Assembly: GCA_029204225.1 (NCBI GenBank)
Contig: CM055092.1
Span: 22,285,669-22,349,668 of the forward strand
Length of the DNA: 64,000 nucleotides
DNA from: Diphasiastrum complanatum
Taxonomy: Eukaryota; Streptophyta; Lycopodiopsida; Lycopodiales; Lycopodiaceae
Reading direction: 5' to 3'
Shown: piece after piece, positions 45,050 to 55,374 of the stretch
Numbering within the stretch: the first letter of the stretch is position 1
How the letters are laid out: every line of letters starts with the position of its first letter
Notes under the pieces: generated by a model
Told to the model about the DNA's origin: nothing
The model's input: only the letters and a program-made list of their open reading frames with translations
Databases searched by the model: none
Translations under genes and position numbers: made by a program

Positions 45050-48000
45050 TCAATGCTCTGGCTCTGACTCAGACGAATGCTCTGGAGACAACTCAGGGCC
45101 CCGAGCTGACTCTCGCAGCCGATATCTCTGCCTGTCTGGAACTGGCATGGGCTGTGTATCCGAGGGGGAAGACTCGTCATCCTCATCCTCCCAATCAGCC
45201 TCCGCATCAGCCCCCAAGCAGGCCAAACCAACAACACCTGCTCCAACTGGCTGTGATACTGCACCTCTACCTGTACCTGGAGCCCTGCGTGGTCGTCCTC
45301 TCCTCCCTGGCAGTTTCTGTGCCTTGCCTTTCTTGTTCGGTGCACCCTTGGGCCTGCCTGGTCTCTTGCGGACAAGAGGAGCTGTCAATGCCTCGTCACC
45401 CCCATGCAAATCACCTGGCTGGCTAGGCTGGGCCCAAGCTGAGGCCGGCTGGGATAGGGAAGCAAAAGAGGGAACTCCCTGTGCAACTGAGCGAGGAGGA
45501 TGAGCTCGTGGAGTGTGTGCCCGTGGGGCTGCTGCAGGTGGAGGAACTGGCTGTGCAGGAGGCGAGTACAGTGGCGATATGTACTGAAAGGGGCGCTGTG
45601 GTGGCCGGTACTGGTACATCCTGGGTGCTGCCAAAGGAGGAGGATGTGACGTGGGTGCTGCCACTGGAGGAGCCACTGTGGATGTGGGCGCTGCAAGAGA
45701 AAACCTGGGCACAGATGGTGGCCTGCCATGGAGACCTGGTGCTGCAGAAGTGGACGGCGATGGAGGGGATGCAGGCCTAAATGGCATCGGTGGCACTGGA
45801 GGAGCTGTGCGACGCACATACACCCTCTGAGGAGCTGGAGGAACTGTAGGCACCTCATGCGGCTGCTCTGGCTGGGACTCTGTGTGTGGCATGCTGGCAA
45901 GAGATGATGGGGGCGCCCTGACACTCGGCATCTGCTGGGCCTCTGAATCCAATGTGGCAACCAAGTCGGCCAGCTGGGCATCCGAATACAAATGCTCTGG
46001 GCTCTGGGACTCATCCTGTGCACCAGCCTCTAAATCATCCTGTGCACCGACCTCTGAATCATCCTGTGCACCAACCCCTGAATCAACCCAAGCCTCATCC
46101 CGTGCCTCATCATGTGCACCCTGTAGACCCTGCATGGCCTCCCAATCTGTGCAATGAAAGTCATCAGGTGCCTCCTCTGGTGTGCTGTCGTAGTAACGGC
46201 CATGACTCTGTGCTGCACGCATCCAAACATCTGCGGGACCAGCATCTAAACCACTCTGCCCTCTATCAAGAGCCTCCTCCATCATGTCGACATAGGTAGG
46301 TATGCCACTGCCCCCCCCTGTGTGCCCTGCCTGTCTGCCGGTATAACCTGTGCCATGTGTCCCACCTCTGCCACGTGATGCACCTGTGACCCCTGCCCGT
46401 GGCGTGTGCCCTGCACCTGTATAATCTGCCTCATCCCTCTCTGGTCTGGCAAACACAACCCGAATGGGCTCATCCTCATCATGCTCATCCTCTGACACTG
46501 GCTCATCTGCCTCATACAATGGGGGCTCTCTGTGCTCAAGCCCAAGCTCTCTCTCTCTCATCTCGGCAAGCTCCCTCTCTCTCTCTGCCATCAACTGTGT
46601 GCCCAGGTCATCTGCAGGCATGGGATGGGTGCTGTCCGTAGGCAAGTCAACCTGGCGCTCCAAATCAGATATCTTCGTCTGCAAGGTTTAAAATTTGCAT
46701 GTCAGAGAGACAACTTTTTCAAGAAATGAAACCAACATACCAGGAGTCAACCAACATGCTATGAAAGATTAGCTTATCACCTGCAATGCGCTCGTAATGG
46801 TCGGAAGCCTCCTGGCGAGACGTGCGTTGGTGCTACAGAACACCAACCGCTCCAACTGACTCACTGACAACCGGTTTCTTCTCCTCGTGTGAATGAGTGC
46901 CCATGTGCTCCAATTACACTCACACACAGAGGCAGCACAGTCCTGTGGTGCGTGCATTGAAATACTTCAGCACATTGTGGCAAAGGTGAAACTTCAACGA
47001 AACACAAAAAATGGAGGATAAAATGAGATGCATACCTGAGAAAGGACACGCAGTGCAAGACGCTGTATAGATGGGTATGTGCTACCGAACATGGTCCACC
47101 AGGTAATGGGTAGCTGCCTCCTCTCTGGATCCTGGGCAGCCGGGTGGCCGAATGTGCCCATGCCGAAACGAAATGCAGCGAGCTCCTCCATGAGCCTGAT
47201 AGGATCCAAACCTATGTGTGGACCCACCCTGTGAATGTACTGAAGCCAATCGGCCTCGAGCTCCCTGTCTGCGATCTGTGTCGGAGAGAGGAAGAGGGGA
47301 TGCAGCATGTGTGCAACGCTGTGGATACTCCTGTGGAAGTAGTTCCATCGCGTCTCCCATATGAACTTCAGCTCTGTCATCCTGCAGGTGAGGGGCATGT
47401 GGTTTAGGGCATTACGAAAAAGCTTAACATTGACAGAAAAACAATCTAGCAAGTACTGAAAAGATAAAGGTCAATTGCAACACTGTACCGCTTACCTCTC
47501 TGGCTGCAAGATGGGCAGCTGCAAGAACTGTCCAATCCGGTCCATGAGCTCATACACCAGTCCAAGTGTCGACCCCTCGCTGTCAGCCATGCGGAGCACA
47601 ATGTAGAGTGGTCGAAGCAGTCCTGACAATGTCTGTGCATCCCTCCAGAACTGGTCTCCCCTCACCGTGGAAGAAAAGTGCTCCCCATCCTCAGTGTGCG
47701 GAAATGTACTGGCACCCCAAAGATCACTGGCAACCATCTGTAGAAGCTGGGCCCTGCACCTGATCAAACGGTCGATGACCACCAAGTCGAATGCAAAGCG
47801 CGTGGGGGCTGGCTTACGGAGGTCCAGATGGCTAAACACCCGAAACATGGCAAGAACACGCCTCTTTCTGGTGACAAAAGTCACCAGGAAGAGGGCCTCC
47901 CGGACGATGGCTCTAACCCAGGGAAGTGCTCCAATGTCCCCCATCAAAAGGTCTATGCCGTGGGCTGCACAGGGGGTATGAACAATATGAGGGAACTCGG

Positions 48001-49369
48001 CCTCTAGCAGTACACCCATCTGAATGCAGTTCGTGGCATTGTCCGTCACCACCGTGACGACATGCTGTGGGCCTATGGCTAGGATGGAAGACCTGATGAC
48101 ATCAAACATGAACTCTGCAGATATGACTCTCCCCCCCCTGCTGCAATCCACTGCCCTCAAAAACTGTGTGCCCATGCAGCTGGAGACCAGTATGTTGAGG
48201 ATCGGCCTCCTCCTGACATCAGTCCAGCCATCGGACATGATGCTGCAACCGTAAGTGGCCCAGTGCCGACGCAGAGGCTCCATCTCTCTAGACAAGGACT
48301 CGACCCTATCCCTCAGCATGTGTGTGCGGACAACCTCTGAACTAGGGACTCTCCAGCTAGGGCTGACAGACTGTGCAAGGCGGAAGGCCCTTCTGAAGGG
48401 CTCAGAGTCGGTGATGGCAAAGGGCAGGTTCAGCTCGTAAACCAGACTGGCCACGGCCTGTGTGGCCTCTCTGTCCATGTGCGGCTGATGCGCGCCGCAA
48501 ATGGTCTGCTGCACGAGGGCTCTTCCTGGTGGACGACGGGTGGTGGACCTCCAGCACGGTGCACCAACCGTGACGGGAATGGACGATGACGCGACAGGCT
48601 GGGCGCTGGTGGATGCATCGGCTGTAGACGTGGAATGGGGAGAGTGGGATGCACTGGCAGGGATGGGTGCAGCAGCATAGGTGGGGTGCACTGGTGGAGG
48701 GGCAACATCTGGCATGGGGTACGAAAACTGCTGGCTGAGGAGGTCATCCGGATGGGAAGGGAAGGAAGAAGGGATCTCTTCCACATCCTCGAAGGCCCGC
48801 CCAGTACCATCCTGGGCCTGCTCGGGTGGCGGAGAGTCCATGAGAAAGTCGTAGACTGGTGGAGTGCGAGCAACAGTGGGTGGTGGTGGAACCGCAGTGG
48901 CAACTGTCGGACGCGATGGGACGGGATCCACCGGAATCTGAGCAGATGGGGGTGCATGAGGCAGAGCTGTCTGAGGGGCAAAGGGACCAGAGGAGGATGC
49001 ACTCCCTCTCCTCGTGCGTGCCAGCCAAGCAGGCAGCAACTCTGGGTTAGTCACATAAGGAGCGGTGCAAAATCAGAGAACGCCCTCCGAAATGGTGTTC
49101 TCCCCTGCCACGAGTCGCGGCCCGTAGGTGTCCAGTAGTCGCTGCCTGTCGGGGACGGTCATGCTGCCACAAGGGGCAGCATTCAAGGTGGCACCATTTT
49201 TGGCGCGTGCACCGAGCAGATGGCCTTTAAGGCGAGTGAGGGATGCAGCAAACTCGACGAGACAGTATCGGCAGCGCACGATCTTCTGACCGGTCTTGTT
49301 GGCCTTGTCGGCAACCCGCCTGACAATGTCTACCTCGTCCCACAGACCGGAAAGGTCGGATTGCACCAT
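45050..49369 (-). CDS. hAT-like transposase with BED finger, DUF659-like core and AT-hook tail (copy A)
   Basis: Predicted exons: 49369-47496 (two parts in one frame), 47381-47036, 46942-46781, 46678-45050; about 1335 codons. The N terminus has a BED-type finger (KIVRCRYCLVEFAASLTRLK then GHLLG). The DUF659-like/RNase-H core contains VTVVTDNATNCIQMG and HTPCAAHGIDLLMGDIGALP (CxxH). The C-terminal dimerisation block is in exon 4 (CECNWSTWALIHTRRRNRLS). Exon 5 is unusual: about 540 residues, acidic then Pro-rich, with AT-hook-like RKRPGRPKGAPNKKGK and GRRGRPRRAPG. Splice sites are good (GTAAGC, GTATGC; CTGCAG, CACAG, TTGCAG). One in-frame TGA (49075-49073) separates the BED part from the rest, so this copy is probably defective or starts after it. 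Confidence 0.8.
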
Positions 49370-49653
49370 TGCAGATGAAATGAGGGATGGATTGCTGGAA
49401 AAAAAACAGCAGGGTTCACTGTTGGAGAGACGCTGAAAATGGGCGAATGCAGGGCAAAGGAAATCAGATGCAAGGCAGGGCGTTGCGTGGGCGATGGGCG
49501 ACGCAAGGAATCAAAGGCAGGCAAGAAAAACCAGCAGCGATGGCAGGGCGGAGAGGGCTCAAAAAAATTTCAGAGGAAATGCGAGGGGGGCGGGTAGGTT
49601 TAGGTAAAAAAAAATTAAAAAAAATATTAAATAATAAATATATTATTATATTG

Positions 49654-49738
49654 TGGTACCGCGGTACCATCATGGTACCGCGGTACCAGTATGGTCCCGC
49701 GGTACCGGGATCTGCGGTACCCAGTACCGCGGGACCTA
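49654..49738. repeat. Right subterminal GGTACC palindrome array, copy A
   Basis: Six GGTACC sites (GGTACCGCGGTACC twice, then single sites) in 85 bp, ending CGCGGGACCTATG next to AT-repeat DNA. Confidence 0.8.
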
Positions 49739-50071
49739 TGATATATACATATATATTTATATATATTATACATATATATATATGTAGCAATGTTGTAGTG
49801 GATCTCTTTCCGCTGCAACAGCAATCCGGAACGAGCATTCTGGATCGCCAGTGTTCCAGACAACGGAACACTGCCCAAATTGGTTTTTTTTCATAAATTT
49901 CTCGTAGAAGTTTTAAAAAAAACAATAAATAGCCTAAGAAAACCCTTGATAGTCGTAGAAAAAAATCTACAAACTGTCTAAATGATTTTCCACACCAACA
50001 ATTTTGCTTTTTTTGGAAAAAAAATTAGATGAATGTTCCAGGAAACCCTAATGGCATGTATATATATAAGG
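49739..50071. other. Spacer between hAT copies A and B
   Basis: AT-repeat then unremarkable AT-rich sequence. Includes a short inverted stretch CATTCTGGATCGCCAGTGTTCC/GGAACACTG. No gene. Confidence 0.4.
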
Positions 50072-51450
50072 CTTCTGATGGGGGACATAGGTGCACTTCC
50101 CTGGGTTAGAGCCATCGTCCGTGAGGCCCTCTTCCTGGTGACTTTTGACACCAGGAAGAGGCGTGTTCTTGCCATGTTCCGGGTGTTCAGCCATCTGGAC
50201 CTCCATAAGCCAGTCCCCACACGCTTTGCGTTCGACTTGGTGGTCATCGACCGTTTGATCAGGTGTAGGGCGCAGCTTCTACAGATGGTTGCCAGTGATC
50301 TTTGTTTGGCGTGCCAGTACGTTTCAGCACACTGAGGATGGGAAGCACTTTTCTTCCACGGTGAGGGGAGACCAATTCTGGAGGGATGCACAGACATTGT
50401 CAGGACTGCTTCGACCACTCTACATTGTGCTCCGCATGGCTGACAGCGAGGGGTCGACACTTGGACTGGTATATGAGCTCATGGACCGGATTGGACAGTT
50501 CCTGCAGGTGCCCATCTTGCAGCCAGAGAGGTAAGCAGTATAGTAATGTAATTGGCCTTTATCTTTTCAGTAGTTGCTAGTTTGTTTTTCTGTCAATGTT
50601 ATGTTTTCTCGTAATGCCCTAAACCACATGCCTCTCACCTGCAGGATGACCGAGCTGAAGTTCATTTGGGAGACGCGGTGGAACTACTTCCACAGGAGTA
50701 TCCACAGCATTGCACACATGCTGCATCCCCTCTTCCTCTCTTCGACACAGATCGCAGACAGGGAGCTCGAGGCCGATTGGCTTCAATACATTCACAGGGT
50801 GGGTCCACACATAGGTTTGGATCCTATCAGGCTCATGGAGGAGCTCGTTGCGCGGCATGGGCATGTTCGGCCACCCGGCTGCTCAGGACCTAGAGAGGAG
50901 GCAGCTTCCCATTACCTGGTGGACCATGTTCGGTAGCACTTATCCATCCATACAGCGTCTTGCACTGCGTGTCCTTTCTCAGGTATGCATTTCATTTCAT
51001 CCTCCATTGCTGTGTTTCGTTGACCTTCCACCCGTGCACATGTGCTGAAGCATTTCATTGCACGTACCACAGGACTGCGCTGCCTCCGTGTGTGAGCGTA
51101 ATTGGAGCACATGGGCACTCATTCACACGAGGAGAAGAAACCGGTTGTCAGTGAGTCAGTTGGAGCAGTTGGTGTTCTATAGCACCAATGCACGTCTCGC
51201 CAGGACTTCCGACCATTACGAGCGCATTGCAGGTGATAAGCTATTCTCCCATAGCATGTTGGTTGACCCCTGGTATGTTGGTTTCATTTCTTAATAAAGT
51301 TGTCTCTCTGACATGCAAATTTTAAACCTTGCAGACGAAGATATCTGATTTGGAGCGCCAGGTTGACTTGCCTACGGACAGCACCCATCCCATGCCTGCA
51401 GATGATCTGGGCACACAGTTGATGGCAGAGAGAAAGAGGGAGCTTGCCGA

Positions 51451-51453
<3 letters not shown>

Positions 51454-51536
<83 letters not shown>
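51454..51536 (+). repeat. (GA)n expansion inside the copy B transposase
   Basis: Copy A has only a short GAGAGAGAG at the corresponding place (encoding MRERELGLEH); copy B has about 40 GA units, encoding an Arg-Glu repeat in frame. Confidence 0.9.
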
Positions 51537-51541
<5 letters not shown>

Positions 51542-51639
51542 GCTTGAGCACAGAGAGCCTCCATTGTACGAGGCAGATGAGCCAGTGTCAGAGGATGATC
51601 AAGATGAGGATGAGCCCATTCGGGTTGTGTTCGCCAGAT

Positions 51640-51790
51640 CAGAGTGGGATGAGGCATATGATACAGGTGTTGGGCACACGCCTAGAGCAGGGGTCACAGG
51701 TGCATCACGTGGTAGAGGTGGGACACATGCCACATATCAGAGTGGGATGAGGCATATGATACAGGTGTTGGGCACACGCCTAGAGCAGGG
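51640..51790 (+). repeat. 98-bp tandem duplication in copy B exon 5
   Basis: AGAGTGGGATGAGGCATATG through GGCACACGCCTAGAGCAGGG occurs at about 51640-51694 and again at 51738-51791. Confidence 0.85.
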
Positions 51791-52560
51791 GGGAGCCAGT
51801 GGCATACCTTCTTATGTTGATATGATGGAGGAGGCTCTTGATAGGGGGCAGAGTGATTTGGGTTTACCTTCCGCAGCTGCTTGGATGCGTGCATCAGAGA
51901 GCCATAGGCATTTCTACGACAGCACACTAGAGGAGTCACCAGATGACTTGGATTGTACCGATTGGGAGGCCATGCAAGGTCCGCATGGTGCACAGGATGA
52001 GGCACGGGATGAGGCACAGGATGATCCAGAGGATGGTGCACATGATGAGTCCCAGAGCCCAGAGCATTTGTATTCGGATGCCCAGTTGGACGACTTGATT
52101 GCAGAGTTGGATTCAAAGGCCCAGCAGATGCCGAGCGTCAGGGCGCCCCCATCCTCTCTAGCCAGCATGCCCTACACAGAGTCTCAACCAGAGCAGCTAC
52201 ACGAGGTGCCTGCAGTTCCTCCAGTTCCTCAGAGGGTGTACGTGCGCCGCACAGCACCTCCAGTGCCACCGATGTCGTTGAGGCCTGCAGCCCCTCCATC
52301 GCCATCCACTTCTGCAGCACCAGGTCTCCATGGCAGGCCACCATCTGTGCCCAGGTCAGTACATATCGCCGCTATACTTGCCTCCAGCAGGGACGGCCCC
52401 TCCACAGCCAGTTCCTCCACCAGCAACAGCCCCACGGGCACACACTCCACGGACCTATCCTCCACTATCAGTTGCACAGGGACAACCATCTTTGGCTTCT
52501 CTATCCCGGTCGGCCTCAGCTTGGGCGTACTTTATTCGCTGCACATTGTGTATTTGTCAA

Positions 52561-52914
52561 TTTGTAATTAAGATGCTTTGTTTTCAATTTTATTTCGAAT
52601 GGTATGTGCGTATTTTCAATTAGTTTCAACTGCAGAGATTGATAGCAGATGCACAACACAAAAATACAACCCCCTTTATAGCATTTCATAAACACACATA
52701 TTACACTGCATTACAGCCTGCGTTGCACAAAAGACACATTGAACATTAATTCAACAGTGGTATCAAAATAACTATACGTATCCCGCCACATACGGTTGGG
52801 CTGTTCTTTACACTGTGTTAAACACTAAATGTTGCCTCATCTTATGCCAAAAACTACATAACAACCGCCAGCCACCTACGGCTGGATCCTATCCATTCTA
52901 AACATTCCTACGGA
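52561..52914. other. Spacer of copy B between transposase and ORF1 relics
   Basis: Corresponds to 44527-45049 of copy A; no gene. Confidence 0.4.
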
Positions 52915-53275
52915 TCCTCCACATACGACTCGCCCTCCTCGTCAGGTGCATTGTTCTGTCACTCTCGCTCTGCCTCCCGATTAGCCCGAGCTGCCCCCTG
53001 GTTAGCCCGACGGCAAGTAGCCCTTTCCCTGACCATGATGAGCTACCGTCGTGTGAAGTTCATTCCGATCTGCTCATCCAAATCCAGCTCGACAGCGGGG
53101 GCGGGGGGCACAGCGGGGCCGGGGTGCTCCGGCTCCGGCTTTCTCTGCCGAGCCTGTCGCAGCATCTCTGCAATGTCTGCCTCTTGCTTCCGATGCCTTT
53201 CGTTGTGCCTTCGGACATCTTCCTCGAGCTTCCTCCTGGCTTCGCCCTCAGGCCTCGGTGGTATGCGCTCGCCAT
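52915..53275 (-). pseudogene. ORF1 relic of copy B
   Basis: Aligns along its whole length with ORF1 of copy A. The second codon region has lost one base (ATGGCGAGCGCATACC versus ATGGCTGAGCGAATACC), putting the following sequence out of frame. The downstream part keeps the QIGMNFTRR- and RAARRRANQ-type blocks in the shifted frame. Confidence 0.85.
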
Positions 53276-53289
53276 CTCACGACACCCTG

Positions 53290-53500
53290 TTTCTCGAACT
53301 GGCTCTCACATCCTCTCAATGGCTCTCACTGGCTCTCTCACAGCCTCTCACTAGGTCTGTGACACAACCTCAATGCCTCTCTCTCACAGCCTCAAACTGG
53401 CTCTCTCTCACAACCTCTCACAATGCCTCTCATAGCCTCTCTCTCACAGCCTCTCACTGGCTCTCACAGCCTCGTGAGTATTTAACCCCACAGCCTGTTC
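53290..53500. repeat. CTCTCACAGCCTCTCACTGG tandem repeats
   Basis: Short CT-rich units repeated about ten times; the reverse of the GTGAGAGGCTGTGAGAG leader of copy A. Confidence 0.8.
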
Positions 53501-53824
53501 CCCCATGTGCAGTTGTTGATGATCCCTCCATGTGCCCTTGTACTTGCCCCCATTTGTTGCTCCCCCACGTGCTGCACTCCCATTGGCCCGATGGCCTGCT
53601 CCCCCACAGTGCCCATCTGCTACTCATTGCCTACGTGACGGTGTACCTGTCCGGATTTGCTGCTCCCCCACATGCTGCACTCTCATTGACCCCAAGGTCT
53701 GCTCCCCCACAGTGCCCCCTGTACAATCCCTCTGTACAATCCCCCCTTTTTTCTAAACCCTAACACTTTTTTTTTCTAAATTTTTTACCTTAAATTACCC
53801 TAGTAAAAGGGGTTTTTAATAAAA

Positions 53825-53847
53825 AATAATAATAATAATAATAATAA
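53825..53847. repeat. (TAA)n microsatellite
   Basis: AATAATAATAATAATAATAA next to the GGTACC array of copy B (53872-53940). Confidence 0.85.
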
Positions 53848-53965
53848 AATATTATTATTATGGTGCCCCCCTGGTACCGGGGGTCTGAGGGCGGCACCAT
53901 AATGGCAGTACCACCATTATGGTACCGGCGGTACCATAATGGCAATACCACGTGCCACTATGATA

Positions 53966-54540
53966 TATATATATCAGACATGAGGGTCCGGGCCGTTTTG
54001 CCCGCGTTCGCGTTCGCGTCTGGCGTCCGGACCCGAACGCGTCTATTTTTTTTTTTTTTAAATTAAACAGATGCGTGCACTGTCCCCCATCCCAAAAGCA
54101 AAATAAAAGCAATATGGCCCCTGTTTTTCCCCCGGAATTGATTATCAGAGGGTGTCTGGCACCCACCTGGCCCCTCCTATTAAAAATAGGAACACGGTAC
54201 CAAAAAAATTTGCAACAGACCTAACCACTGGGCCATGCCTCTCATAACTGAGATATCAAACAACCATGGCTAATGAGCAGTTCATAAATTATTACGAACC
54301 TTCATTGGGAACTAAGCTCCAAAAAAGTGGCAAAGAAAGATCTGAGAGTGGTTTCGAGTGAAGATGATGGTTTGTATGGCAAACATATTATTGGTTTAGG
54401 GTTTAGGGTGCATCAGTGACTGTCTCAAAGAAGTGAGTGCTCGCCAAAGGAGGGGAGAGGTGAACGCTCACCAGAAGAGTGACAAGCTCTCAAGACCAGA
54501 AGTCTCTGGGGGAAATTGCCCACCAGAAGAGTGACAAGCT
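53966..54540. other. Unassigned junction sequence
   Basis: Includes a GC-rich stretch with CGCGTTCGCGTTCGCGTC near 54002 and a 20-bp direct repeat CACCAGAAGAGTGACAAGCT at about 54469 and 54521. It also has two telomere-like TTTAGGG units at 54393-54408. No gene. Confidence 0.4.
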
Positions 54541-54544
54541 ATAC

Positions 54545-55095
54545 ACTACTGTGACTCGGTTGATGAGATCGGTTTCTTCCCGGATGAACTTCAACAGCTT
54601 GCTTATTAGTTATGGCACTACTTCAACACGCTACAATACGATGTCGAAATTTTGCGTACCAGCACGGGGGCTCCGAAACATCTCCCAGTTTTCAGGTCCC
54701 GAGCGGACAAAGTGTCCCTGAACCTGTTTAACGTCGAACTTTGGACGGGCGTTGCGGGCCGACCGTCGGTCGTTTCCTCGTCCTGTTTGTTCCCACATGT
54801 TTATATCAAGGTTGTCCACTGGCCGAAACAGACGGCACCCGAAACGGATCCCGTTTGGAGAAACGAAGCCATCGGACGGAGAGTTGCAAAACTAGTCCGT
54901 TTCGCTTGACCTAATTGCGCTTCGCTCCAGTCAAAGGGCCATTTTGACCAAACGATACCCGAATCGAGCCACGCTCGATCCCTTGGGTTCGTATCGGGAT
55001 CACAAACCTGTGGACTATGTTCCCGGACCATTGATGCATTCTACACAGTACCATGGCCTATGTGATGAGATAGATTTAGGGTTTGGAGTGGTACA
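54545..55095 (+). repeat. ~360-bp repeat unit, copy 1 (with flanks)
   Basis: CCGTCGGTCGTTTCCTCGTC through GGCCGAAACAGACGGCACCC, TGCAAAACTAGTCCGTTTCG and CATTTTGACCAAACGATACC to TGATGCATTCTACACAG matches 60717-61000 and 61078-61365 in direct orientation. No reading frame is conserved among the copies. Confidence 0.8.
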
Positions 55096-55124
55096 ACGTC
55101 GGAGCAACTAGTCGGAGCATGTCC

Positions 55125-55363
55125 TAGTAGATGTCCGCCGACACAACGAACGGAAGCTAGAAGCAGGATTTCACGAGAGTCAGCGAGAGATAATGGGGCG
55201 ACTACCGGAGCTGCAGCTACGTGCCCTCATGGTCCTCGGACCTGTTCCCCCCTGCCCGAGCTGGCGAGGGTGAGGAAACGCAACGGATTGGAATTAACTT
55301 CACCACAGAACAACTGACCATGGTCCGGGAAAAGGTCCCTCGTCGTCGGGCCATCCAGTAGGT
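55125..55363 (+). pseudogene. Third ORF1 relic (hAT-like element C)
   Basis: DVRRHNERKLEAGFHESQRE at the start and, after a frameshift, QRIGINFTTEQLTMVREKVP then RRRAIQ-stop. These match the two conserved helices of ORF1 in copy A (DIRRHNERHRKQE and QIGMNFTRRQLIMVRERAAR). The Pro-rich linker is degraded. It has the same orientation relative to the transposase on its right (61935 onward) as ORF1 has in copy A. Confidence 0.7.
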
Positions 55364-55374
55364 CTTCTGGTTCC

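Larger units (their letters stand above)
43509..49738 (-). mobile_element. hAT-like DNA transposon, copy A (about 6.2 kb, two convergent genes)
   Basis: Boundaries are set by inverted termini: left CATAGTACCCTCTGGTACCG, right (reverse complement) CATAGGTCCCGCGGTACTGG, each bordered by AT repeats. Subterminal GGTACC arrays lie at both ends. Inside are ORF1 (plus, 44161-44526) near the left end and a multi-exon transposase (minus, 49369-45050) starting near the right end. The left flank inside the terminus (43.75-44.1 kb) carries tandem CACATGGGGGCAAGTAC-type and GTGAGAG-type repeats. Target-site duplication cannot be read because both flanks are AT repeats. Confidence 0.75.
50076..52560 (+). 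pseudogene. Transposase relic of copy B
   Basis: Exon 2 part at 50076-50532 (frameshift near 50305, SDL-CLACQY versus SDLWGASTF), exon 3 at 50645-50981, exon 4 at 51072-51234 (CERNWSTWALIHTRRRNRLS conserved) and exon 5 from 51335. Splice sites of copy A are preserved. Exon 5 carries a (GA)n expansion, a 98-bp internal duplication (51640-51790) and a deletion that drops part of the Pro-rich region. The AT-hook portion is lost. Confidence 0.85.
50072..53965 (+). mobile_element. hAT-like transposon copy B, inverted and 5'-truncated
   Basis: Runs opposite to copy A: transposase on the plus strand, ORF1 relic on the minus strand near the right end. The homology starts abruptly at LMGDIGALPWVRAIVREAL (matches copy A at 47.95 kb), so the left terminus, the BED finger and about a third of the transposase are absent. 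The right terminus is intact: GCACGTGGTATTGCC-type sequence and CATAGTGG next to ATATATATATC (53962-53978). Confidence 0.75.

Noticed and set aside
45147-46691. Long plus-strand open frames opposite the transposase exon 5
   Set aside because: They are antisense shadows of a GC-rich, Pro/Ala-coding exon; splice sites, conservation with copy B and domain content all support the minus strand.
47144-49138. Plus-strand frames across the transposase core (and their minus-strand equivalents in copy B)
   Set aside because: Opposite-strand and out-of-frame shadows of the DUF659/hAT coding sequence; no independent conservation.
51329-51547. Arg-Glu repeat protein as a functional RE-rich splicing-type domain
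   Set aside because: The repeat is a GA microsatellite expansion absent from the sister copy.
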